From Deltaproteobacteria bacterium (GTDB lineage Bacteria; Desulfobacterota; Desulfuromonadia; Geobacterales; JAJYBI01), in assembly GCA_021779095.1 (NCBI GenBank), contig JAJYBI010000005.1, forward strand, positions 1-64,000: a stretch of DNA of 64,000 nucleotides, in the 5' to 3' direction. Positions 18,315-26,500 of this stretch are shown here, piece after piece; the stretch's first letter is position 1; each line of letters starts with the position of its first letter. Under the pieces are notes generated by a model that was given only the letters and a program-made list of their open reading frames with translations, ran no database searches and was not told where the DNA came from. Made by a program: the position numbers and the translations under genes.

Positions 18315-18947
18315 TTGAATATGCCGAGACCCGACGCACCTGAAAAGTTCACCATGATCCGTGAGTTCCATCTCTCCGACTGGTTCACGCTCGGAAACGC
18401 TGCCTGCGGCGTCGGCGCCCTGTTCTCGATGATGTCCTATCTGGATACGGATGCCGTTTTGCACGTCTACATCGCCGGAGTTCTTCTTCTGATCGCCCTG
18501 GTGTTCGACATCCTCGACGGCCGTATCGCACGGTGGCGGCAAAAGTCGTCCGAAATGGGCCGCGAACTCGATTCGTTAGCCGACGTCATTTCGTTCGGCG
18601 TGGCCCCGGCGATGATCGCGTTCGGTTGCGGCATGCGGGGACTGTACGACCGTATCGTCCTCGGCTATTTCGTCGTGTGCGGCGTGTCGCGCCTTGCCCG
18701 CTACAACATCACGACCGTTGCGCTTTCGGAGGGGGGCGACAAGGTGAGGTACTTCGAGGGAACGCCCATCCCGACGTCGCTCCTGCTCGTCTGTATGCTG
18801 ATGGTTGCGGCATCGGGCGGTGCACTGCGCGAAGAGCTCTGGTTCGGAGAACTCCGTGTCGCCGGCTTCACGTTACATCCCCTCGTGGTGCTGTATGCGA
18901 TCTCGGGATCGTTGATGATCAGTCGAATCCGGATCCCGAAACTGTAA
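18315..18947 (+). CDS. pssA: CDP-diacylglycerol-serine O-phosphatidyltransferase
   Basis: This integral membrane enzyme joins CDP-diacylglycerol and L-serine to phosphatidylserine, the precursor of phosphatidylethanolamine. The CDP-alcohol phosphotransferase signature begins at D68: DGRIARWRQKSSEMGRELDS, followed by LADVISFG, i.e. DGxxAR(x8)GxxxDxxxD. Several hydrophobic segments flank it. The length (210 or 208 residues) is somewhat short but typical of the type II enzymes. The start may be TTG 18315, five bases after GAGGAG, or ATG 18321, eleven bases after it. No psd gene is adjacent. It follows recD by 31 bases. Confidence 0.9.
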   Translation: MNMPRPDAPEKFTMIREFHLSDWFTLGNAACGVGALFSMMSYLDTDAVLHVYIAGVLLLIALVFDILDGRIARWRQKSSEMGRELDSLADVISFGVAPAMIAFGCGMRGLYDRIVLGYFVVCGVSRLARYNITTVALSEGGDKVRYFEGTPIPTSLLLVCMLMVAASGGALREELWFGELRVAGFTLHPLVVLYAISGSLMISRIRIPKL

Positions 18948-18970
18948 GGACGTGCGTTTGCATGAAAAAA

Positions 18971-19008
18971 CGGTTTCCCGGATCAGGACCGGTTTCCACG
19001 GGAAAACG
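18971..19008 (+). other. Hairpin in the leader of the DUF4919 gene
   Basis: CGGTTTCCCG (18971-18980) can pair with CGGGAAAACG (18999-19008) with one mismatch. It immediately precedes the GGGAG ribosome-binding site of the gene at 19023. It could be a weak transcription terminator for pssA or a translation-affecting leader structure; there is no T run, so the terminator reading is weak. Confidence 0.3.
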
Positions 19009-19022
19009 GATGGGAGAATGTC

Positions 19023-19664
19023 TTGGTGAATAGATTGCTGACGCGCTGGCTGATGGCCGGTATTCTTCTCGTGCTGATACCCCTTACGTGCCATGCCGTG
19101 GAGACGGTGTCGCGCTACGACCTCTTGCTCGAAAAGGTAAAGGCCGGCAACCCGGCGGCCGATTTCGGGACGTTGCGGTCCGCGTACGCGGCATCTCCAC
19201 ACTACAGGCCGTTCGACAAGGACCGCTCGAAACTGAAAAATGCCATGTTTCGCGCGATGGCGGGGAAGGACTACGCCGCGGTCGTCGGGCGCGCCGAAAA
19301 GGTCCTGTCGGACGATTATGTGGATATCGACGCCCACGTGATCGCCGCGCGGGAGTATGCCCGGATGGGGGCCGATAAAGAGGCCGATTTTCACCGTGCC
19401 GTTGCCCGGGGGCTCCTGGACTCCATCCGGGATTCCGGCGACGGACGCACCCCCGAAACCGCCTACCGGGTCATATCCGTAGACGAGGAGTACGCGCTTA
19501 TCTCTTCGCTGAATCTGAAGAGGGGCAAACAGGCCCAAGAGCGCCTTAATGGACACGATTACGACAGGGTTATCGTCACGGACAGGAACGGCGGCAAACC
19601 GTACGACCTGTATTTCAACATAGACATCCCCTATGCGTGGCTGCGGAAATCGCTCATGAAATAG
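19023..19664 (+). CDS. Secreted DUF4919-family protein
   Basis: The 213-residue product begins with a signal peptide (hydrophobic stretch about 9-22, cleavage likely after CHA in LIPLTCHAVET). The C-terminal half shows the DUF4919 pattern: TAYRVISVDEEYALISSLNL, then GHDYDRVIVTD and YDLYFNIDIPYAWL. The middle is helical and TPR-like (HVIAAREYARMGADKEADFH). The function of this family is unknown to me. The start is TTG 19023 or the adjacent GTG 19026; both follow a GGGAGAATG site. Probably periplasmic. Confidence 0.8.
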   Translation: MVNRLLTRWLMAGILLVLIPLTCHAVETVSRYDLLLEKVKAGNPAADFGTLRSAYAASPHYRPFDKDRSKLKNAMFRAMAGKDYAAVVGRAEKVLSDDYVDIDAHVIAAREYARMGADKEADFHRAVARGLLDSIRDSGDGRTPETAYRVISVDEEYALISSLNLKRGKQAQERLNGHDYDRVIVTDRNGGKPYDLYFNIDIPYAWLRKSLMK

Positions 19665-19695
19665 GGGCGCCCTGCCGGACCGTCCCGTTTGCTGG

Positions 19696-19701
19696 TATAC
19701 T
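19696..19701 (+). promoter_or_regulatory. Candidate -10 box upstream of glgX
   Basis: TATACT preceded by GG lies 30 bases upstream of the glgX start. The -35 position (TGCCGG, 19673-19678) is poor. This suggests glgX has its own weak or activator-dependent promoter. Confidence 0.3.
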
Positions 19702-19731
19702 GACACAAGCTTCGAGGAAGCGGGGAACGCG

Positions 19732-21837
19732 ATGTCCACAACGGAAATGACAGCAAAAGGTCCTTACCGGACAAGCGTCGGCGAGCGCTACCCGTTCGGG
19801 GCAACACCGGACGCGGGCGGGGTGAACTTCTCCCTCTTCAGCCGCCACGCGGAACGGGTGGAGCTCCTCCTGTACGAGCGGCCCGACAGCTCCGAACCGT
19901 TCCAGACCATCCGTCTCGATCCGGAGCTGAACCGCACCTTCTTCTGCTGGCACGTGCGGGTGGAGGGTCTCCCCGCCGGTACGTGCTACACCTGGCGCGC
20001 CGACGGTCCCAACGACGTGCGGCAGACCGGTTTCCGGTTCGACCCGGCCCGGGAACTCCTGGACCCGGCGGCGGTGGCGGTGACCGACGTCTTGTGGGAC
20101 CGCAAAAAGGCCTGCGCCCACGAGAATGCCCCCGCCATGCGGGCGATGGTGCTGGCCGACGGGTACGACTGGGAGGGGGACCGGCCGCTCAACCACCGGC
20201 TGGAGCAGACGGTCATCTACGAAATGCACGTGGGGGGGTTCACCCGGCACCCCTCGGCGGGGGTGGCGCATCCCGGCACCTTCCGCGGGATCATCGAGAA
20301 GATCCCCTACCTGCAGTCGCTGGGGATCACCGAGGTGGAACTGTTGCCGGTCATGGCGTTCGACGAGCAGGACCTGCCGCCGGCGGCCACCGATCTGGGG
20401 TTGAAGAACTACTGGGGATACAGCACCCACAGTTTCCAGAGTCCCCACCCCGGCTACTGCGTGTCGCCGCTGAAGGGGTCCCACCGGGACGACTTCCGGG
20501 ACATGGTGAAGGCGCTCCACCGGGCGGGGATCGGCGTCATCCTGGACGTGGTGTTCAACCACACGGCGGAAGGGGGGGCGGACGGACCGGTCATCAACTT
20601 CAAGGGGCTCGGAAACCACGGCTTCTACCACCTGGACCCGGCGGACCGGAGCCGCTACCTGGATTACACCGGCTGCGGCAATACGGTGAACTGCAACCAC
20701 CCGCTGGTGGGGCGGTTCATCATCAACTGCCTGGAGTACTGGGTGCGGGAGATGCATGTGGACGGTTTCCGGTTCGATCTCGCGAGCGCCATGGCCCGGG
20801 GGGAGGACGGCAAGCCGCTCCACGACCCGCCGGTACTCTGGGGGATCGAGCTCTCCGACGTGCTGGCCCGCACGAAGATCATCGCCGAGGCGTGGGACGC
20901 GGCGGGGCTGTACCATCTGGGGTCGTTCCCCGGTTACCGCTGGGCGGAGTGGAACGGCCGCTACCGGGACACGGTCCGGCGGTTCGTGCGGGGGGAGAAG
21001 GGGCTTCTGGGGAGCGTGGCGACGAACATCTGCGGCAGCAGCGACCTGTACCAGAAGAGCGGCCGGCTCCCCATCAACAGCATCAACTTCGTCACCTGTC
21101 ACGACGGCTTCACCCTGCGGGACCTGGTGAGCTACGGGCGCAAGCACAACGAGTTAAACGGCGAGGCGAACCGGGACGGGCTGGACGAGAACTACAGCAG
21201 CAACTGCGGGGTGGAGGGGGAAACTGCCGACCCGCGGGTGAATGCGCTGCGCCTGCGGCAGGCGAAGAACTTCATGGCGATCCTGCTGTTGAGCGTCGGG
21301 GTGCCGATGCTCCTGGCGGGGGACGAACTCTTGCGGACCCAGGGGGGGAACAACAACGCCTACTCCCAGGACAACGAGACCGGCTGGTTCGACTGGGGGC
21401 TTCGGGAGTTAAACGGTGAGATGTTCCGGTTCGTGAAAGAGATGATTGCCCTGCGCCGCCGCCATCCCTCCATCGCCCGCAACCGGTTTCTCACCGGCCG
21501 TCAGGCGGAAGGGAGCCGTTTTCCGGACATCGTCTGGCACGGCCGCAGGCTGAACCGTCCGCTCTGGACCGATCCGAAGGGGCAGCTCCTCGCCTATACC
21601 ATGGGGGGGACCGTTCCGGACGAGGAGGACCTGCACGTGATCCTCAACATGTCCCCCCGCGCACTCTCCCTGCCGCTGCCGGAGCTTACCGACCGCGCCT
21701 GGTGCCCGGCGCTCGACACCGGTGCCGCATCACCCGCCGACATCATCCCGCCGCCGGAGCAGAAACCGCTGCCTGCCGGAACCGTCGCCGTCTCGCCCCG
21801 CAGCGTCGTGGTGCTGGAAAGCCGCCCGCTCCGCTGA
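19732..21837 (+). CDS. glgX: Glycogen debranching enzyme GlgX (isoamylase type)
   Basis: GlgX hydrolyses alpha-1,6 branches of phosphorylase-limited glycogen. The 701-residue protein has an N-terminal CBM48 domain (PFGATPDAGGVNFSLFSRHA) and a GH13 barrel. Catalytic residues are the nucleophile D349 (DGFRFDLAS), the acid/base E386 (IIAEAWDAAG) and D458 (VTCHDGFTL). The family stretch NYWGYSTHSFQSPHPGYC is also clear. It acts in the cytoplasm and should work with the glycogen phosphorylase encoded at 29639-32152; pfkA lies between them. No glgA, glgB or glgC is in the window, so only breakdown is represented here. Confidence 0.96.
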   Translation: MSTTEMTAKGPYRTSVGERYPFGATPDAGGVNFSLFSRHAERVELLLYERPDSSEPFQTIRLDPELNRTFFCWHVRVEGLPAGTCYTWRADGPNDVRQTGFRFDPARELLDPAAVAVTDVLWDRKKACAHENAPAMRAMVLADGYDWEGDRPLNHRLEQTVIYEMHVGGFTRHPSAGVAHPGTFRGIIEKIPYLQSLGITEVELLPVMAFDEQDLPPAATDLGLKNYWGYSTHSFQSPHPGYCVSPLKGSHRDDFRDMVKALHRAGIGVILDVVFNHTAEGGADGPVINFKGLGNHGFYHLDPADRSRYLDYTGCGNTVNCNHPLVGRFIINCLEYWVREMHVDGFRFDLASAMARGEDGKPLHDPPVLWGIELSDVLARTKIIAEAWDAAGLYHLGSFPGYRWAEWNGRYRDTVRRFVRGEKGLLGSVATNICGSSDLYQKSGRLPINSINFVTCHDGFTLRDLVSYGRKHNELNGEANRDGLDENYSSNCGVEGETADPRVNALRLRQAKNFMAILLLSVGVPMLLAGDELLRTQGGNNNAYSQDNETGWFDWGLRELNGEMFRFVKEMIALRRRHPSIARNRFLTGRQAEGSRFPDIVWHGRRLNRPLWTDPKGQLLAYTMGGTVPDEEDLHVILNMSPRALSLPLPELTDRAWCPALDTGAASPADIIPPPEQKPLPAGTVAVSPRSVVVLESRPLR

Positions 21838-21850
21838 CCCTTCCCAAAAC

Positions 21851-21963
21851 GATCTCACGCAACGACGCAACGAAAACAAAATCTTACATCCGGGATATGT
21901 GCCACCGGGCAGATAAATGCCCCATCGGGGTTTACGTTGCGTTCGTTGCGGCGTTGCGTGATC
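21851..21963. repeat. Long imperfect inverted repeat built on ACGCAACG
   Basis: The left arm (21851-21877) begins GATCTCACGCAACGACGCAA and the right arm (21930-21963) ends GGCGTTGCGTGATC. When folded, the outer 20 or so bases pair with two or three differences. The 50-base middle contains a second small stem, CCCC/GGGG near 21920-21930. It occupies nearly the whole gap between glgX and the convergent RHH gene. It looks like a dispersed palindromic intergenic element that may also work as a bidirectional terminator. Confidence 0.6.
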
Positions 21964-21984
21964 AATGGTGTTTATGTCCCGTTT

Positions 21985-22386
21985 TTACAGGTACTGCTCG
22001 ATATACTCCTCGATCAGCTCGCCGATGGTGGTGCGCCGGTGGGCCGCCTCGATCTTCAGCCGCAGGTGCAGGTCCTGGCGGATGTTCGCCGTGAGCCGTA
22101 CGTCGCCGTCGGGGACGGCGCCGGACACCTTCGGAGCGGCCGTCTTGTTGCGTGGGGCGGGTCTGCTCCGCGCGGTCGACTGTGCCTGCCCGGCGGGTCG
22201 TGCGGCCCGTTTTGCTGCGGACGTACCGCCCGACGCCGGTTTCGTTCCGGCTGACGGTACGGGGGCGGAACCCTTCTGCTGTCGTGGGGGTGCGTTCTTC
22301 GGTGCCGTCGGTGCGGCAGTCGTCTTTGGCGACGGAGCGGGTATGTCGAAAAGCGGGATCTGGTCTTTCACGTCATCATTGAGCAT
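21985..22386 (-). CDS. Orphan ribbon-helix-helix DNA-binding protein with disordered N-terminal tail
   Basis: The 133-residue product has about 90 residues of Ala/Pro/Lys/Ser-rich, probably disordered sequence followed by a compact C-terminal domain: VRLTANIRQDLHLRLKIEAA and RTTIGELIEEYIEQYL. This fits the beta-alpha-alpha pattern of ParG/CopG-type ribbon-helix-helix dimers. The basic tail resembles the flexible arm of ParG-like proteins, but no ParA ATPase is next to it and it lacks a toxin partner. An RHH regulator typically represses its own promoter, and a suitable palindrome sits in the promoter spacer upstream. GAGGAG lies 11 bases before the ATG. Confidence 0.75.
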   Translation of the reverse strand: MLNDDVKDQIPLFDIPAPSPKTTAAPTAPKNAPPRQQKGSAPVPSAGTKPASGGTSAAKRAARPAGQAQSTARSRPAPRNKTAAPKVSGAVPDGDVRLTANIRQDLHLRLKIEAAHRRTTIGELIEEYIEQYL

Positions 22387-22424
22387 CGGCTGTCCAACTC
22401 CTCTGAATCCGGCGATAAATTACC

Positions 22425-22440
22425 GTATGCATTGCCATAC
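22425..22440. promoter_or_regulatory. Inverted repeat GTATG-N6-CATAC in the RHH leader
   Basis: Two exact five-base half-sites, GTATG and CATAC, face each other around six bases. The element lies 39-54 bases upstream of the RHH start, just downstream of the predicted transcription start. The CATAC half-site recurs in the promoter palindrome at 22467-22476, so both could bind the same protein. Confidence 0.45.
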
Positions 22441-22453
22441 ATCAGCAGGTAAG

Positions 22454-22483
22454 TATCTACACCGATATACCGGTATGTGTCAA
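22454..22483 (-). promoter_or_regulatory. Sigma70 promoter with palindromic operator in its spacer
   Basis: On the minus strand a perfect TTGACA (22478-22483) and TAGATA (22454-22459) are separated by 18 bases. The spacer contains ATACCGGTAT (22467-22476), a perfect ten-base palindrome. A repressor bound there would block RNA polymerase. Its best candidate ligand is the RHH protein it drives; this is inference. Confidence 0.6.
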
Positions 22484-22551
22484 GCGCGAAGGCGTGCGCA
22501 ATGCCGATGATCACGGCTTATCCAGCCCCTTTCCCAATACCCTGCCCGGGA

Positions 22552-23511
22552 TCACATCCCCAGTACCTCGGCCAGCCGGAGCATCTCGTCCTGCGGCCGT
22601 TTCTCTCCCTTGATGACGTCCTCCAGCGGGGTGGCGATGATGGCGTTGCAGGCGAGCCCCACCATGACCCCGTGGGTTCCCCCCGCCAGCAGTTCCACCG
22701 CCCGCTTGCCGAGTCTGCTCGCCAGGAGCCGGTCGAAGACTGTGGGGGCGCCGCCGCGCTGGTAGTGTCCCAGCACGGTGACCCGGATCTCGAAACCGAT
22801 GGTGTCCTTGATCCGGTTGGCGATCTCCTGGGCGTTGCCGGCACCCTCGGCGAGGATGATGATGGCGTTGTCCCGACCCTGTTCGAACCGCAGGTGCAGC
22901 TGCCGGCACATCTCGTCCAGGTCGAAGGTCCGCTCCGGGATGATGGCGCATTCGGCGCCGGAGGCGATGGCGGCGACACTGGCGAGGTAGCCTGAGTTGC
23001 GCCCCATCACCTCGATGACGAAGGCGCGTTCGTGGGAGCTGGCGGTGTCCTTGATGCAGTCCACGGCATAGATGATGTTGTTGAGGGCGGTGTCCACCCC
23101 CAGCGCCATGTCGGTGAAGGGGATGTCGTTGTCGATGCTGGCGGGGATTCCCACCACCGGAAAACCGAGCCGGTGCAGGGAGAGCGCGCCGGTCAGCGAG
23201 CCGTCGCCGCCGAGGACCACGAGTCCGTCCACCCCGAGCCGCTGCAGGTTGTCAAGCGCCTGCCGCTGTCCTTCCGGGGTCCTGAATTCGGCGCAGCGGG
23301 CCGACTGGAGAAAGGTACCGCCCCGGTGCAGGATGCCCGAGGCCGCCCGCGTGTCCAGGGGGATGCAGTCTCCTTTCAAGAGCCCCGTGTACCCCTTGCG
23401 GAACCCCACCATGTCGATATCGAGACGCAACGCGGTACGCACCGCCGCCCGGATGGTGGCATTCATGCCGGAACAGTCTCCGCCGCTGGTCAGTATGCCG
23501 ATCTTTTTCAT
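22552..23511 (-). CDS. pfkA: ATP-dependent 6-phosphofructokinase
   Basis: PfkA phosphorylates fructose 6-phosphate at C1, the committed step of glycolysis. From the ATG at 23511 the protein has 319 residues, the standard bacterial length. It begins MKKIGILTSGGDCSGMNA (nucleotide-binding loop). The GGDGS motif carries Gly where PPi-dependent enzymes carry Asp, indicating ATP use. SIDNDIPFTDMALGVDTA is the catalytic TIDND-type region and MGRNSGYLAS the substrate-binding MGR motif. The start is fixed by GAGGAG four bases upstream; a longer frame to 23580 lacks a site. It follows the hybrid kinase gene by 80 bases on the same strand. Confidence 0.96.
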   Translation of the reverse strand: MKKIGILTSGGDCSGMNATIRAAVRTALRLDIDMVGFRKGYTGLLKGDCIPLDTRAASGILHRGGTFLQSARCAEFRTPEGQRQALDNLQRLGVDGLVVLGGDGSLTGALSLHRLGFPVVGIPASIDNDIPFTDMALGVDTALNNIIYAVDCIKDTASSHERAFVIEVMGRNSGYLASVAAIASGAECAIIPERTFDLDEMCRQLHLRFEQGRDNAIIILAEGAGNAQEIANRIKDTIGFEIRVTVLGHYQRGGAPTVFDRLLASRLGKRAVELLAGGTHGVMVGLACNAIIATPLEDVIKGEKRPQDEMLRLAEVLGM

Positions 23512-23591
23512 CTCACTCCTCGTTACGTCCGTCAGGCAGTTGGGTGCCGATCTCCGTTCCGTTTCGGCTTTCAATTCCATGGGTGCCGTCT

Positions 23592-26500
23592 CTACCCGGT
23601 GAGGCCGGTCACCCGCATCAGTTCCTGGGCAAGTTGCTCTATGGTGTACGGTTTCGACACCGCCCCCCGGAATATCGGATCTTCCTTTCCCTTATAAACC
23701 GTGTCGACGGAATAACCGGTGGATATGATGAGGATTGCCGTCGGGTCGAGGGCAAGGATCTCCCGTGCCGCCTCCTGTCCTCCCATGCCGCCGGGGACGG
23801 TCATGTCGAGCAGGACGGCGGAAAACCGGTCGCCCCGTTCCAGCCATGAACGGTATATCTCGACCGCCTCCCGGCCGTCGGAACAGACGACCGGGAGATA
23901 GCCGAGTTCGGCAAGCATGGCGTCCGCCAGTATCCGGATCAGTTCCTCGTCGTCCATCACCAGTACCGCCCGCCCCGGTGGAACCGCTGTCGGCCTCTTC
24001 GGCGCTTCGGCGGGGAGCTGGCAGTTTTGCACCGGCTCATCGGATGCAGGGAGAAGGAGGGTGAAGATTGTGCCCGCGTCCACCCGCGACGATACGCCGA
24101 TGGTACCGCCATGCCGTTTGATGATGGAGAAGGTGGATGCAAGGCCGAGACCGGTGCCGGTCGGTTTGGTGGTGAAGTACGGATCGAAGATGCGGGGAAG
24201 CGTCTCCGGCGGAATCCCGCACCCCGCATCGGACAGGACGATCTTCACATAGCGTCCGGCGGGCAGGCCGTCCCCGGCCTGATCCTCGATGCACGCGTTG
24301 GCAGCGCCGACGGTGAGGATGCCGCCGTCGGGCATCGCCTGGACGGCGTTGATCACCAGGTTGTTCAGCGCCTGGTGGATCTGGGCGGCGTCGGCATGCA
24401 GACGCCACAGGGCGGGAGCGATCTCGAACCGCCCCCGGCAGTTCGAACCGTGCAGTCCGAACGTGACGACCTCGCGGACCAGCTTTTCCGTGTCGATCGG
24501 CCCCTTGACCGGTTCGCCGCCCCGGGCGAAGGTGAGGAGCTGGCGGGTGAGGTCCGTCGCCTTGGTGAGTGCGTTTTCGCAGGCGACGAGCTGGGCGCCG
24601 ATGAAATGGTGCTCGCCCAGCTTCGTGCGGGCGAGGGAGATGTTGCCGATGATGGCGGTGAGGATGTTGTTGAAGTCGTGGGCGATTCCGCCGGCCAGAA
24701 GCCCCAGCGATTCCAGCCGTGCGGTCTTTTCCCGGTCCTCTTCGACGATCTTTTTCTCGGTGATGTCTTCGGTGAAGATGACGATCCCGCCGATAGCTCC
24801 CGTCGCGTTGTACCACGGCCGTATTTCCCATTGCACCCACTGCACCGTGCCGTCCTGCCGGACGAAGCGGTCATCTTCCGACCGCAGTACCTCGCCCGCA
24901 AGGCACCGGCGGTGGGCATCCTTCCAGATTTCGGGGATGTCGGGAAAGACCGCGTAGTGGGACAGGCCGCGCAGCTGCTGGTCTCCGAGACCGTAATCGG
25001 CCAGCCAGCGACGGCTTGCATAGAGATAACGCATCTCGAGGTCGAACATGGCAAGCGCCACCGGGGCGTGCTCGATGAAGAGCCTCAGCCGCTCTTCGTT
25101 TTCCCGCAGTTCGATCTCAGCCCGCTTCCGTTCGGTGATGACGTCGAATACCGCGACGAAAAACTCCTTTTCCGGGCTGTAGACGGAAACGGAAAACCAC
25201 ATCCCCAGGGTTTTCACGTGCGTCTCGAACTGTTCCGGTCTGCCGGTCCGGGCGACACGGCCGTAGATTTCGAACAGCTCCGGGTCCTGCTCCCGTATCC
25301 CCGGGATCACGTCGGTGACCCGCTTGCCGATGACATCCTTAAGCCCGGTCAGGTTCCTGAACGCATTGTTTACCGAGAGATAGACGAAATCCCGGGGGAT
25401 GCCGTTCTCCAAGATCATCCGGCAGTAGGCAAACCCCTCGAGCATGTTGTCGAACAGGCCGCGGTACCGCTCCTCACTGATACGCAGGGCGTCTTCGGCG
25501 CGTTTCCTTTCGGTGATGTCGAAGAACGTCACGACGATGCCGCTGATATCGCTCACCGTCGTCCGGTAGGGGTGTACCCGCACCAGGAAGCAGAGTCCCT
25601 GCTTCAGGGTGGTAACCTCCCGTTCGATGGTCCCGTGTCCGGTAAGGACCTTTTCCGTGTCACCCTCGAACTCGGGCCACTGCAGGTCGCCGGCGATCCG
25701 GTGAAAGGGGCGGTTGATGTCGGCGGGGATGAGGGTGAGGATCGCGGCCATGGCCGGGGTGAACCGCTTGATGGTCAGCTGGCGGTCGAGGAAGATGGTG
25801 GCGATCTCCGAGCTGGTGAGGAGGTTGTCCATGTCGCTGTTGGCCCGGTTCAGCTCTTCCACCTTCTGCTCCAGCTCGGCGTTGACGGTGACCAGCTCCT
25901 CGTTCAGCGCCTGCAGCTCCTCCCGCGAGGTTTCCAGCTCCTCGTTGGTGGAATGCAGCTCCTCGTTGGTGGACTGGAACTCCTCGTTGATGGAAAGGAG
26001 TTCCTCGTTGGAGGACATGAGCCCTTCGTTGGTGGTCTCCAGCTGCTCGATGGTCGCCTGGAGCTGTTCGTGGGTGATGAACAGCTGTTCCTCCAGCTGC
26101 CGGATAAGCTGGTCCTTCGCCGGATCATCGGCGGGGATGGGGCTGTCGGCATCGGCCGTTGCCGATCCGGACGCCGCATGAGGGGCGGTCAACGGTTCGA
26201 AGATTACCATCACGAGGCGTTGTGACGACGGCAGCGGACCGATCGGTTCCACGAGAATATTGACGGACTCAACGTCGCACCCGCTGCATCTGATCTCACG
26301 GAAGACAACCTGTTTCTGTTCGGCGTACGCCTTGTGGACCGCCGACCTGAGTGCCGGCCGCAACTCCTCCCTGGCCATCTTCAGGAGATCCCGTGTCGGT
26401 TCGCCGACGGGCACTTCCAGGTAGCGACTTGACCGGGTGGATACGTAGACGACCTCGTAGCGGTCGTTAACCACGACGCAGGGCGGCGCGTACCGCTCCA

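Noticed and set aside
24027-26225. 732-codon open frame antisense to the hybrid kinase
   Set aside because: It is a shadow of the kinase PAS/coil region; no ribosome-binding site or recognisable domain.
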